Of a DNA stretch of 64,000 nt, positions 42,100 to 50,648 are shown piece after piece. The notes under the pieces are model-generated. The model was not told the origin of the DNA. It was given only the letters and a program-made list of their open reading frames with translations, and made no database searches. Within the stretch, counting starts at the first letter, position 1; each line of letters starts with the position of its first letter. The position numbers and the translations under genes are program-made. The stretch is from assembly GCA_029210695.1 (NCBI GenBank), contig JARGFH010000004.1, positions 54,467-118,466 of the forward strand, in the 5' to 3' direction. This DNA is from Acidimicrobiia bacterium (GTDB lineage: Bacteria > Actinomycetota > Acidimicrobiia > Spongiisociales > JAHEDJ01).

Positions 42100-43092
42100 C
42101 TAGGCGATTCCCTCCGGGCGGAACAGAGAGTCGTGCAGGCGGAGGGCGAAACGGTCGGTCATCCCCGAGACGTAGTCGATAGCCCGGGCAGTGGAGTCGG
42201 CGTCGTCGACCCGGTACGTCTCCGGCACCTCATCGGGATGATCTATGAAGTAGTCGACGAGATCGCGGATGACCCAGATGGCGGCGTGTTTCTGCCGTTC
42301 GCCGTGTGCTCCGAGATACACCCGCTCGAACATGAATTCCCTGAACCGGTGCATCACGCTCAGCACCTCCGGGCGCATGGCGACCCGGCCTTGTTCGAGC
42401 GACTCTTCGATCACCGCCCGCACCATCGTGTCGATCCACTCAGAACCCGGTTCCCCGAACGTGTCCATGGCCTCTCCGGGAAAGTCGCCGGGTGCGATGA
42501 CACCTGCCCGCAGCGCATCCTCGACGTCGTGAGTGAGATAGGCGATCCGATCGGCGAACCGGCAGAGGAAACCCTCGGGGGTGCTCGGTGGAGGATCCAC
42601 TTTCCACGAGTGGGCACGGATACCGTCGAGGGTCTCCCACGTCAGGTTCAGAGGTTCCAGCACGCTCAGCAATCGAACGCTCTGCTGAGAGTGCATCCAC
42701 TCCCCATCCACGTACGGCGAGAGGGCATCTTCGCCTGTATGACCGAAAGGCGAATGTCCGGTGTCGTGACCGAGACAGATCGCCTCGGTCAGGGCCTCAT
42801 TGAGGCCAAGCGGCACAGCTATCGCTCGACCGATCTGGGTCACCTGAAGCGTGTGGGTCAGTCTTGTCACGAAGTGGTCGCCCTCGGGGTTGAGAAAGAC
42901 CTGGGTCTTGTGCTTGAGGCGCCGGAAGGCTTTCGAGTGGAGGATCCGATCCCGATCTCGCTCGAAGGCCGTTCGGTACTCATCCGGTTCCTCGTCAGCT
43001 GCCCGCCCCTTCGACTCAGAGGAAAGCGTCGCCTCGGGCGAGAGCAGTTCCCGCTCCCGCGCCTCACGCTCTTCTCGCTTGATCAACCTCAT
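42100..43092 (-). CDS. dgt: dGTP triphosphohydrolase-like HD-domain protein
   Basis: A 330-residue dNTPase. The HD superfamily metal site is seen in FVTRLTHTLQV and LGHDTGHSPFGHTGE, with a later Asp in IAYLTHDVEDA. The N-terminal FRRLKHKTQVFLNPEGDH block and the short length match the actinobacterial deoxyguanosinetriphosphate triphosphohydrolase-like group. It converts dNTPs to deoxynucleosides and triphosphate. The gene is enclosed by repeats: element A copy 3 after its stop and a heptamer array 9 nt before its start. Confidence 0.92.
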   Translation of the reverse strand: MRLIKREEREARERELLSPEATLSSESKGRAADEEPDEYRTAFERDRDRILHSKAFRRLKHKTQVFLNPEGDHFVTRLTHTLQVTQIGRAIAVPLGLNEALTEAICLGHDTGHSPFGHTGEDALSPYVDGEWMHSQQSVRLLSVLEPLNLTWETLDGIRAHSWKVDPPPSTPEGFLCRFADRIAYLTHDVEDALRAGVIAPGDFPGEAMDTFGEPGSEWIDTMVRAVIEESLEQGRVAMRPEVLSVMHRFREFMFERVYLGAHGERQKHAAIWVIRDLVDYFIDHPDEVPETYRVDDADSTARAIDYVSGMTDRFALRLHDSLFRPEGIA

Positions 43093-43100
43093 ACCGGTAA

Positions 43101-43135
43101 ACCTAGAACCTAGAACTCAGAACCTAGAACCCGGC
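43101..43135. repeat. Heptamer array, locus 2 (about five units)
   Basis: ACCTAGA, ACCTAGA, ACTCAGA, ACCTAGA, ACCCGGC. On the complement the units read AGGTTCT, GAGTTCT, GGGTTCT and fit NRGTYSY. It lies between the dgt start and the end of the permease gene. Confidence 0.75.
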
Positions 43136-43159
43136 TGGTCCGATGAAGGCGTACAAACC

Positions 43160-45445
43160 TCAGACGAGCCTTTCACGCAACCGTGCAGATATGTAGTCCA
43201 TGCTGGCAACGACGATGGCGATCGCCAGCATCTGGGCGGCTGCGGCCCGATACTGCAGGAGGTTGATGTTCTGCTGCAGCAAGAAGCCGATGCCACCACC
43301 TCCGACGAAACCGATGATCGTCGACATGCGGACGTTGATGTCCCACCGATACATAGTGAACGAGATGTACGGCGGAATGATCTGCGGCACCACGGCATAG
43401 ACCACCGTTTGCAATCTGGTTGCTCCGGTAGCACGCACCGCTTCGAGAGGTCCGGCCGAGATGCTCTCGACCTGCTCGGAGTAGAGCTTGGCGAGTGCAG
43501 CCGTCGTATGGAGAGCGAGGGCCAATGAGCCGGCGAACGGCCCGAACCCAACCCAGACAACGAACACAATGCCCATGACGAGAGGTTCGATCGACCTGAG
43601 CGTGTTGAACAGCGTGCGAGCCGCGTAGTAGATCACCAGACCAACGCTCACCGACTCCTTTCGGTATGCTCGGATCGCCAGGGCCAGGCCGATGACGGTG
43701 CCGATGACCAGCGGAATCCATAAGGTCCTGGTCGGGTTTCCGATCTCGTAGAACCACTCGATGACGGCCCCGATGATCACCGCGACGATGGCACCTGCCG
43801 CCGCCGCCAGGGGCAGGTTGATGGTTCGAACGACGCCTGCCGGGAGTCTGGTCCGCAACGAGTAGCCGAGTCTGCCTGCCAGATTGGCCAGGACTCCGGC
43901 ACCCAACAGGGCGGCAATCACCACGAGGATGGCCGCCAGCAACTCGCCGATCGTGGCGATGAATCTACCCAGGAACGCGAACACGCCGAGACGGTCAGCC
44001 AGCCAACCCCCGACATTCATCGACAGTTCCGAGAGGAGATACATCACGACCGTGCCGGCAAAGGCGGCGACTCCGAGTACACCACCCCTTGTCGCCTTGA
44101 TCCTTGTGGACGGCGGTTCGTCCTCGACCTCGGGAATTGCCCACCGGAAGGCGTACAGGATGGCGGCAGGGATCAGGATGACTCCCGCTAGCAGCATGAG
44201 CCAGTTGTCAACGAACAGGTCTGCGATATCACTTGCCCACCCGGCCAGAACCGCGCCTCCCAACAGCCCGGCCGGGATGGCGAGGAGATTGAGCGACAAG
44301 TTCATCACCGGGGTGCTGATGTCACGCATGAGATTTCTGGCGGCCATGAAGCTCAGCGGTATTGCCAGCAATGTGCCGACGGTTGTGGCGAGGAACGCCA
44401 GGGCGACCGTCTCGATGATCTTGTCCCACGTACTGAGCGCATTCTCGGACAGCCTCGGCGAGAGTGCGAAGAGGTCACCAACGGCCGTCCGGTCGAACCG
44501 GTTGAGTTCCGTCGTGTCGTAGACGACCACCGCCCATTCGCTGAGGTCCGTTCCCGATTCGCCCGAGATGGTCACCTGCGGCGTCTCGGCAGCCAGGTCG
44601 GTCGAGCTGAGAACGATCTCGGCGCTGTTGCCTGTGACGTCGCCGGTGAACGTCTGCTCGAGGTCTGCGCCGACTACAAAGGGAATCTCGCCTTGCGCGG
44701 GCCCCGATCGCGGAATGCTCTCATTGCCGAAGGCGATGAACTGAACGGGATTGTCTTCAGCGTCGACGAGTGCCACCGCCCCGATCGACTGCACTCGACC
44801 GGTGGTCACGTCAATCACGATCTCCCCTGAGTTGGGGATGATCCCATCGTCCTCGACACCGTTTGCATTGGCGTCGGTCCAGACTGAAACCCGATTTGTC
44901 CACGAGCCGACTTCAGTCTTGGTTCGAGCCTGTATCTGCTGAGGGTTCTCCGATTCCCGGGCCGGTAGCTCGACCTCGACTGTGAATAATCCATCGGCGT
45001 CGGTGTCGAAGCGGGCCAGCGTCAGCGTGATGGGGAAGTCCGAGTCGGGCACGAAGTCCAGTCCGGCCGATGTCTCGGGCTGGAAACCGTACCCTTCCAC
45101 GGTGACGGTGTCGCCGGGGTTCCCGCATGGCGGAGTGACCACGATGTATGGCTCGGTCAAGTCGTTCTCGGTCGGCCCATCGGAGCAAGGAACGTAGAGG
45201 TCGAAGTTGACGAGGATATCTTGGGTGTCGAACTGGACGAGATCAGGATGTGCAAGGGCGCGCAGAATGCGGAATAGCTGTTCCCGCCGTGTCTCATCCT
45301 TGATCTGCGAGAGGTCGACCTCGGTGGCCTGAACGCTGAAGGCATATGCAACGAAGGCAAAGGTGATCCCGAGCACGATGACGAACCAGCGCCTGGTGTG
45401 GCGTTTCTCCGTCTTCGGGACGGGATTGGCGTTGCTAGCCGACAC
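43160..45445 (-). CDS. phnE: Phosphonate-type ABC permease with large extracytoplasmic domain
   Basis: A 761-residue permease, nearly three times the usual PhnE length. After one membrane helix (WFVIVLGITFAFVAYAF) come about 310 extracytoplasmic residues, including an IPT/Ig-like stretch (NPGDTVTVEGYGF). The PhnE membrane domain starts with STWDKIIETVALAFLATTVG. It is split by about 230 residues with several extra membrane helices, then resumes at NTLRSIEPLVMGIVFVVWVG with the EAA loop EAVRATGATRLQTVVYAVVP. The start is a GTG at 45445 with AAGGAGG at ideal spacing, overlapping phnC by 11 nt. A reading from 45487 lies wholly within phnC and has no ribosome site. Confidence 0.88.
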   Translation of the reverse strand: MSASNANPVPKTEKRHTRRWFVIVLGITFAFVAYAFSVQATEVDLSQIKDETRREQLFRILRALAHPDLVQFDTQDILVNFDLYVPCSDGPTENDLTEPYIVVTPPCGNPGDTVTVEGYGFQPETSAGLDFVPDSDFPITLTLARFDTDADGLFTVEVELPARESENPQQIQARTKTEVGSWTNRVSVWTDANANGVEDDGIIPNSGEIVIDVTTGRVQSIGAVALVDAEDNPVQFIAFGNESIPRSGPAQGEIPFVVGADLEQTFTGDVTGNSAEIVLSSTDLAAETPQVTISGESGTDLSEWAVVVYDTTELNRFDRTAVGDLFALSPRLSENALSTWDKIIETVALAFLATTVGTLLAIPLSFMAARNLMRDISTPVMNLSLNLLAIPAGLLGGAVLAGWASDIADLFVDNWLMLLAGVILIPAAILYAFRWAIPEVEDEPPSTRIKATRGGVLGVAAFAGTVVMYLLSELSMNVGGWLADRLGVFAFLGRFIATIGELLAAILVVIAALLGAGVLANLAGRLGYSLRTRLPAGVVRTINLPLAAAAGAIVAVIIGAVIEWFYEIGNPTRTLWIPLVIGTVIGLALAIRAYRKESVSVGLVIYYAARTLFNTLRSIEPLVMGIVFVVWVGFGPFAGSLALALHTTAALAKLYSEQVESISAGPLEAVRATGATRLQTVVYAVVPQIIPPYISFTMYRWDINVRMSTIIGFVGGGGIGFLLQQNINLLQYRAAAAQMLAIAIVVASMDYISARLRERLV

Positions 45446-46187
45446 GCTCAGCCTCCTTCCCGTAGATCTCTTTGAACCGCTCGTCATCGATCTCCGAAGG
45501 AGGTCCTTCGAACACGAGCCGACCCTCGTTCAGCGCGATGGCCCGGTCGGCGTAGCGATGGACGAGATCCAGGAAGTGGAGCGAACAAAGCACCGTCACG
45601 TCGTCTTCGTCGTTGATCGTCTCCAGGTACTGCATGATGCTGTGCGCCAATACTGGATCGAGACTCGCCACGGGTTCGTCGGCGAGAATCAGCTCCGGTG
45701 CCTGGATCATCGCCCTGGCGATACCGACCCGCTGCTGTTGACCGCCCGACAGCTCATCGGCCCGGTTGTTTGCCTTCTCACGTAATCCAACTCTGTCGAG
45801 TTGCGCATAGGCGCGGGCGACGTCTTCCTTTAAGTAACGGTTGATGAGGCTGAGGGCCGGGTTGGTGTAGCCGAGGCGCCCGGAAAGAACGTTTGTGAGG
45901 ACTTTGGAGCGTTCGACGAGGTTGAAGTGCTGAAAGACCATGCCGATACGGCGACGGATTCGTCGCAGGTCTTCCTGGGAGGCCGTCGTGATGTCCTCGC
46001 CATTCCAGGTGATACGCCCATCGGTAGGTTCGATCAGCCGGTTGATGCAGCGTAGGAGGGTCGACTTGCCCGATCCGGACAATCCAATCACCGCCAGGAA
46101 CTGACCATCCGGAACTTCGAAACTCACATCCTCCAGAGCTAGGACGCCACCGTCGTAGATCTTGGTCAGATGCTCGACTTTCAACAC
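45435..46187 (-). CDS. phnC: Phosphonate-type ABC transporter ATP-binding protein
   Basis: A 250-residue ATPase with Walker A GLSGSGKSTLL, the family sequence RRRIGMVFQHFNLVERSKVL, signature LSGGQQQRVGIARAMI, and Walker B LILADEPVASLDP. This matches PhnC proteins of phosphonate/phosphite uptake. The start is the GTG at 46187 (GTGTTGAAAGTC) behind GAGGGTG; a longer reading from 46247 is unconserved. It is followed by phnE with overlapping ends. Confidence 0.92.
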   Translation of the reverse strand: MLKVEHLTKIYDGGVLALEDVSFEVPDGQFLAVIGLSGSGKSTLLRCINRLIEPTDGRITWNGEDITTASQEDLRRIRRRIGMVFQHFNLVERSKVLTNVLSGRLGYTNPALSLINRYLKEDVARAYAQLDRVGLREKANNRADELSGGQQQRVGIARAMIQAPELILADEPVASLDPVLAHSIMQYLETINDEDDVTVLCSLHFLDLVHRYADRAIALNEGRLVFEGPPSEIDDERFKEIYGKEAERVG

Positions 46188-46257
46188 AACTGCACCCTCA
46201 GTACCTCCAAGCCTTGCGGCACCATTCTGGTCGGATGGTGATCCCAAATGCGATTCA

Positions 46258-46279
46258 GGCGGGGTCTTACAACCCCGCC
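46258..46279 (-). terminator. Hairpin between phnD and phnC
   Basis: 8-bp stem GGCGGGGT/ACCCCGCC around CTTACA, lying past the phnD stop. It probably lowers readthrough so that the binding protein is made in excess of the ATPase and permease. Confidence 0.6.
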
Positions 46280-46309
46280 CGAATCGGCATAGTGATCGAA
46301 GACTTCGAC

Positions 46310-47452
46310 CTAGAAGTCGTCGATTCCGTAGTTCAGAGCTTGCAGCAGCGCCCGAATGGAGTCGAACTCCGAGTCGTTCGTCGGCAAGACGTTGTCCCAG
46401 CTGTAGGCGTCGAAGGCCGTTGCAAACCCATCGGGGTCGTTGGCGGCGTAGTCGAGCAGCGCCTGAACGATCATGTCCTGGAGGTCGGCGGGGAAATCCG
46501 GACCGAAGGCAACGCCGTCGTTCGGAATCGGGTCGGACAGGCCGATGATCTTCACCTTCTCGATGACGTCCGGCGCTTCCTCCCGGATATTGCGGCGAGC
46601 ATCGCGGATCTCGACATCACCACACACCAGGTCGCCTTCACCGAAGGCACCGGTGGCTTGATCAGCCGTTATGACACCACATGTGGCGGCGACGTCGGCG
46701 GTGACGTCGGCGTTGGCAGCATCGCCATCCCAGGTGTTGTTGCCGTCAGCGTCGATGGGCGGACTGTAGAACGTCGTGCCGAAATCGGCTTCGCCGTTGT
46801 ACACGGCCCGGGCCACCTCAGAGTGACCGCCGGCGGCAAACGAGTCGGTGATGTCGATGCCGAGCGAGGTGAACAGGCCGGACGGGAGGAGGAATCCAGA
46901 CGTCGAGGTGGCATCCGGGTAGGCCCACTTCTTGCCGGCGAGATCCTCAACCGAGTTGATGTCGCTATCGCGGGGAGCGATGAACTGCGTCCAGTAGACG
47001 TCGTAGCCGAACCGCTCCGACTTGAGCACCATCTGCACGCCGCAGAGGTCGTTGGCGAGGACATACCCGTTGGCGGGGATGAACCCGATCGTACTGTCCG
47101 GCGAGGCGCACATCTCTTCGATCGTGGCTGCATAGGACGAGCCAACGCTGACCTCGAATTCGAGACCGGTGGCGGCCGTGAGCGTCTCGTCGAGCAGTTC
47201 ACCACCGGCGATGATCTCTTCTGCGCTCACCGAGGGCACGAACAGCACCTTGATGGGGTTCTCGGCCGAGCCGACGGTGACCATCGCTTCGGTCGTCGTC
47301 GTTGCCATCACGGCTTCGGTTGTCGTTGTGGCAACCGCGGCCACCGTGGTGTCGGTTGTCTCAGCTTCGGTGGTGTCGGATGTACCGTCGCCACAGGCGG
47401 CCAGCACCAGCGTCATCGCCAATGCAAGCGCGATCCATATGCGGAATCTCAT
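46310..47452 (-). CDS. phnD: Phosphonate/phosphite-type ABC substrate-binding lipoprotein
   Basis: A 380-residue lipoprotein. The signal ends in a lipobox (LVLAACG), followed by a Thr-rich linker of about 40 residues and a PhnD-type binding domain (IKVLFVPSVSAEEI, LTAATGLEFEVSV, INSVEDLAGKKWAYPDATSTSG). It would deliver ligand to PhnE outside the membrane. Ligands of the family include phosphonates, phosphite and hypophosphite; no C-P lyase or phosphite dehydrogenase gene is nearby, so the ligand cannot be fixed. AGGGAG precedes the ATG. Confidence 0.9.
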   Translation of the reverse strand: MRFRIWIALALAMTLVLAACGDGTSDTTEAETTDTTVAAVATTTTEAVMATTTTEAMVTVGSAENPIKVLFVPSVSAEEIIAGGELLDETLTAATGLEFEVSVGSSYAATIEEMCASPDSTIGFIPANGYVLANDLCGVQMVLKSERFGYDVYWTQFIAPRDSDINSVEDLAGKKWAYPDATSTSGFLLPSGLFTSLGIDITDSFAAGGHSEVARAVYNGEADFGTTFYSPPIDADGNNTWDGDAANADVTADVAATCGVITADQATGAFGEGDLVCGDVEIRDARRNIREEAPDVIEKVKIIGLSDPIPNDGVAFGPDFPADLQDMIVQALLDYAANDPDGFATAFDAYSWDNVLPTNDSEFDSIRALLQALNYGIDDF

Positions 47453-47529
47453 GGTGGAAATCTCCCTTTCGTGTCGCGGGCGATCTCGGAGATGCCCGTC
47501 GGCTCACAATCTAGCTATGTCGCGCCCGG

Positions 47530-48093
47530 CTAGCTACCTGAGGCCAGCCGGTTGGCCTCATCAACGAAGGTCGGCCAGTCGATGATGTCGCGGGTTCCGG
47601 GTACCGGTCCATTCCACGGCCTGACAAATCGGCACATGAGAGATTCGGGGCGAGCCCGGTGGATTGAGACCACCTGGTGGGGAGCATCGTCGAGGTAGAC
47701 ATCGCAGGAAACGCGCCACTTGTCGTCCAGCATGTGCACTTCCCTGGTGGGGATCGCATGCTCGGCGATCCATGCGAATGTGTCGTGGACCGCCCAGTCG
47801 GGCTTCTGGGTGAGGATCACGATTTCGTGGCCGGATCTGGCCAGCTTCTGTAGTGCATCCACTGCCCCCGGATAGGTTTCGAGGTGCCGGAACATGGTGG
47901 CCCCACCGTGATCCTTGGCCCAGGTCCAGAACTCGCCCATGTGGCGAAAGTGCGTCAACGACGGAATGCCGTCCCAGGCCTCCACAGCATCGAACGGGAT
48001 GTCGGCGCCGAAGTCCGAGTTGTAGCGGCTGATCCAGCCACTGTTGAAGTCGGCCACAACACCGTCGAGATCGATACCGAGTCGTAGATGCAT
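47530..48093 (-). CDS. 5'(3')-deoxyribonucleotidase-like HAD protein (NT5C type)
   Basis: A 187-residue HAD phosphatase with the nucleophile motif LGIDLDGVVADFN, the second motif VILTQKPDW, and the late acidic motif VYLDDAPHQV. The length and order agree with NT5C-type nucleotidases that dephosphorylate (d)NMPs. It could feed nucleosides to the pyrimidine route in this window, but no linkage is shown. The ATG at 48093 is preceded by TAGCCT, 7 nt upstream, and no Shine-Dalgarno site. Confidence 0.82.
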   Translation of the reverse strand: MHLRLGIDLDGVVADFNSGWISRYNSDFGADIPFDAVEAWDGIPSLTHFRHMGEFWTWAKDHGGATMFRHLETYPGAVDALQKLARSGHEIVILTQKPDWAVHDTFAWIAEHAIPTREVHMLDDKWRVSCDVYLDDAPHQVVSIHRARPESLMCRFVRPWNGPVPGTRDIIDWPTFVDEANRLASGS

Positions 48094-48100
48094 GGTCCGC

Positions 48101-48106
48101 AGGCTA
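48101..48106 (-). promoter_or_regulatory. TAGCCT -10 hexamer, leaderless start of NT5C-type gene
   Basis: TANNNT on the minus strand, 7 nt before the ATG at 48093. Confidence 0.5.
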
Positions 48107-48109
48107 GAC

Positions 48110-48147
48110 AGGTTTGATACGTCGACTGGAGTCGACGAATCAAACCT
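48110..48147 (-). terminator. Long hairpin across the permease stop codon
   Basis: 18-bp arms (48110-48127 and 48130-48147, core GGTTTGAT and CGTCGACT) with one mismatch and a 2-nt loop. The stop codon of the ABC permease (48142-48140) lies inside the proximal arm, so ribosomes finishing translation would melt the structure. Confidence 0.65.
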
Positions 48148-49738
48148 CGACCCACGCCAGAATCTCGGGCAAGCGCCGGCGGGTCACCCACAACGCCACG
48201 ACCAATCCGAGGCCGTAGAGGAGCAGGCCCCACACGACCGACAACCAGGCAATCAGCTGGGGCGAAAGGACGTCGGTGAAGAACAGGGCGATGGTCATTG
48301 CCGACGCCGGGATCACGAGGGTCAGGCCGATGACGAAAAAGGCGATCAACTGCGATCCGATGGCCAGGCACCCTTGCTCACTCGACTGGGAGAAGATGTC
48401 GGTGCCCGCGTCCGGGAGTCGTAGTGGCGTAACCGCCGATACGACGTTACCGACGGCCATCTGCGCCAGGACTGCGCTGAGGATGAGCGGAGGCATGAGG
48501 GGCAGGTACCGGGCCGACCCGACGAAGAGTGAAAACGCGATCGAAACGGCGGCTGCTTCGAGCATCAGCCCGAGGCCGGTCGCCAGGTTCTTGCCGACCA
48601 CGACCTGGAATGGGCGGGCCGGAAGGGCAAAGAGGAAGCTGGCAGCCCGGCGTTCCCACCCGAACTGATTGAGGGCGATTGGTAGGCCGACGAACAACAC
48701 GACGATCGGCGCCAGCAGCGGCATCCACTCCTGCTCCTTGACGCGTTGGAGTTGGGCGTCGCCGAACAACGCGGCCGCAACCAGGAACCCGAGGAAGATG
48801 ACGGCTCCGGTCCACACCATGCGCATGCGTGGCTCCCTGAGGTAGTACCGGAGTTCCTTGCGGGCGACGACGGAAATCGTGGACCAGCCGAATCGCTCGG
48901 CGAGCCCACGCTCGGCGGCTCGTCTTGACACGGTGGTGATCTCCGGGGTGGTCAGAAGTCGTTGGACGATCCAATACCAGAAAGCCAGAAGGACTCCGAG
49001 CCAGGCAACCGAGAGGATAAGACCTGAGATCGTGCCCCACAGATCACCCTCACTGGCCGAGACGATTGCGTACTGCGCGCCGGCAGGTGGGAGCAACATC
49101 CGGAACGGCGACAGGGGGTACCTCTCAACCGCGCCGCCGAGGCCGTACTCGCCGATGGCCGTGGCGATCGAACGCTGAAGAAGGAATCCGGTCAGTCCCA
49201 GACCGGCGACGATCAGCATGATCACATCACGGCCGCGTTTGCCCCGGATGAGCGCGCTCACGACTGCCGTGAATGCCTGACCGCTCACGATCAGCATGGC
49301 CAGGGTCAGCGCACCGGCCACGATGGCGACGGGGGCCACCACCCAACCGGCGAAGATGACGGCCGTTACCGTCAGGATCATGAGCGGAATGATGATCGGG
49401 GGGGTTACGAAGCCGGCTGACAGGAGACCGGTCAGTAGTTGTCGGCGACTGAACGGCAACAGCGAAAAGCGGCCGGGGTCGAGAGTCTCGTCGAGCGGGA
49501 ACACCACGACCGGAACCGTCGTCCACAGAATCCACATGAGTACGGCGACCCAGATGGTGAACTCCCCGTGGGCGACTCCATCCAGGTCACCTGCGGAAGA
49601 CCAGTAACGCCGCGCCAGGGTCCAGCCGCCGCCGACGATCAAGATCACCACGAGGGGGAGCCCGATGGCGCGCTGGCGATCGTGCTTGACGCCGTTGACC
49701 AGCAGGCGCCATTTCAGCCAGACGAGGCGTTGAGCCAA
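48140..49738 (-). CDS. ABC transporter permease, ABC-2 exporter type
   Basis: A 532-residue protein with about 12 membrane helices. Recognisable stretches are WTTVPVVVFPLDETLDPGRF near the N-terminus, RGKRGRDVIML, and the charged RKELRYYLREPRMRMVW in the middle, as in duplicated ABC-2 permeases of actinobacteria. The start is a TTG at 49738 with GGAGG 6 nt upstream, overlapping the ATPase gene by 25 nt in another frame. A reading from 49882 falls within the ATPase gene. The exported compound is unknown. Confidence 0.82.
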   Translation of the reverse strand: MAQRLVWLKWRLLVNGVKHDRQRAIGLPLVVILIVGGGWTLARRYWSSAGDLDGVAHGEFTIWVAVLMWILWTTVPVVVFPLDETLDPGRFSLLPFSRRQLLTGLLSAGFVTPPIIIPLMILTVTAVIFAGWVVAPVAIVAGALTLAMLIVSGQAFTAVVSALIRGKRGRDVIMLIVAGLGLTGFLLQRSIATAIGEYGLGGAVERYPLSPFRMLLPPAGAQYAIVSASEGDLWGTISGLILSVAWLGVLLAFWYWIVQRLLTTPEITTVSRRAAERGLAERFGWSTISVVARKELRYYLREPRMRMVWTGAVIFLGFLVAAALFGDAQLQRVKEQEWMPLLAPIVVLFVGLPIALNQFGWERRAASFLFALPARPFQVVVGKNLATGLGLMLEAAAVSIAFSLFVGSARYLPLMPPLILSAVLAQMAVGNVVSAVTPLRLPDAGTDIFSQSSEQGCLAIGSQLIAFFVIGLTLVIPASAMTIALFFTDVLSPQLIAWLSVVWGLLLYGLGLVVALWVTRRRLPEILAWVEV

Positions 49739-50496
49739 TCCAGGCCTCCGGGTGTTTCTTCGGCACCGACCGCAGCCAGAAAGGCGTCTTCGACGCTGGT
49801 TACCTCGTAGTGGTCGAGGAGATGTTGGGGTGGGCCTTCGATGATGAGCTTGCCGTCCACCATGATTCCGATCCGCGTGCACAACCGTTCGACGAGTTCC
49901 ATGACGTGGGACGAAAACACAACGGTCGAGCCGCGTTCGGTGTAGCCCTGGAGCAAGTTGCGGATCAGTCGAGCGCTGACGGCGTCGACTCCTTCGAATG
50001 GTTCGTCGAGAAATAGGACAGGGGGAGCGTGGATCACCGCGGCCGCCAGCGCCACCTTCTTGCGCATGCCCCGGGAGTAGTCGTTGATGAGGCTGTGTGC
50101 CGCGCTCTTGAGGTCGAGCGCTTCGAGTAGTTCGTTCCGGCGTCTGGCAGCCTCTTGCCTGGGAAGACCGTGGGTGGCGGCGGTGAAGTCGAGCAGTTCG
50201 GCGCCCGTCAATCGCTCATACAGATTGAACTCCTCCGGCAATACACCGATTCGGCGCTTCACCTCGATCGGGTGCGTCCAGGTCTCGAACTCTCCGACCC
50301 CCGCCCGCCCGGCATCCGGGCGGAGCAGGCCGACGATCATCTTGATTGTGGTCGTCTTCCCTGCACCGTTCGGCCCGAGCAGCCCGTAGAACTCTCCGGG
50401 TTGGATGGCGAAGTCGACGCCGTTGACCGCCGTTTTCTTGCCGAAGTGGCGAACGAGCCCTTCTGCCCACACGGAGGGCTTGCCGCTATCTGTCAT
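49714..50496 (-). CDS. ABC transporter ATP-binding protein, exporter type
   Basis: A 260-residue ATPase with Walker A GPNGAGKTTTIKM, Walker B VLFLDEPFEGVD and the switch His in FSSHVME. The signature reads NDYSRGMRKKVALA instead of LSGGQ, as in some ABC-2 exporter ATPases. It is first in a two-gene operon with the permease. The gene diverges from dnaX. Confidence 0.92.
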   Translation of the reverse strand: MTDSGKPSVWAEGLVRHFGKKTAVNGVDFAIQPGEFYGLLGPNGAGKTTTIKMIVGLLRPDAGRAGVGEFETWTHPIEVKRRIGVLPEEFNLYERLTGAELLDFTAATHGLPRQEAARRRNELLEALDLKSAAHSLINDYSRGMRKKVALAAAVIHAPPVLFLDEPFEGVDAVSARLIRNLLQGYTERGSTVVFSSHVMELVERLCTRIGIMVDGKLIIEGPPQHLLDHYEVTSVEDAFLAAVGAEETPGGLDWLNASSG

Positions 50497-50636
50497 TCCG
50501 TTTCCGCTTTCCCTACGAGCACGAATCGATATCGCACAGTTGTGACATCGGCTGACCAGTCTGCCACCTGAAGAACTGTATGGCTGATGCCGGAACCCGG
50601 GTCGTAGTCGACCCCGGGCACCTATTCGGTCCCGGC

Positions 50637-50642
50637 TACCAT
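50637..50642 (+). promoter_or_regulatory. TACCAT -10 hexamer, leaderless start of dnaX
   Basis: Ends 6 nt before the GTG at 50649; no ribosome site is visible in front of dnaX. Confidence 0.5.
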
Positions 50643-50648
50643 CGCTGT

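Noticed and set aside
41669..42182. Open frames with repeated peptide GISPTCRGGETR
   Set aside because: They are translations of palindromic element A and occur in several frames. No start signals.
50497..50648. SRP RNA gene upstream of dnaX
   Set aside because: The gap has no GGAA tetraloop/AGCA symmetric-loop signature and is too short after the promoter elements.
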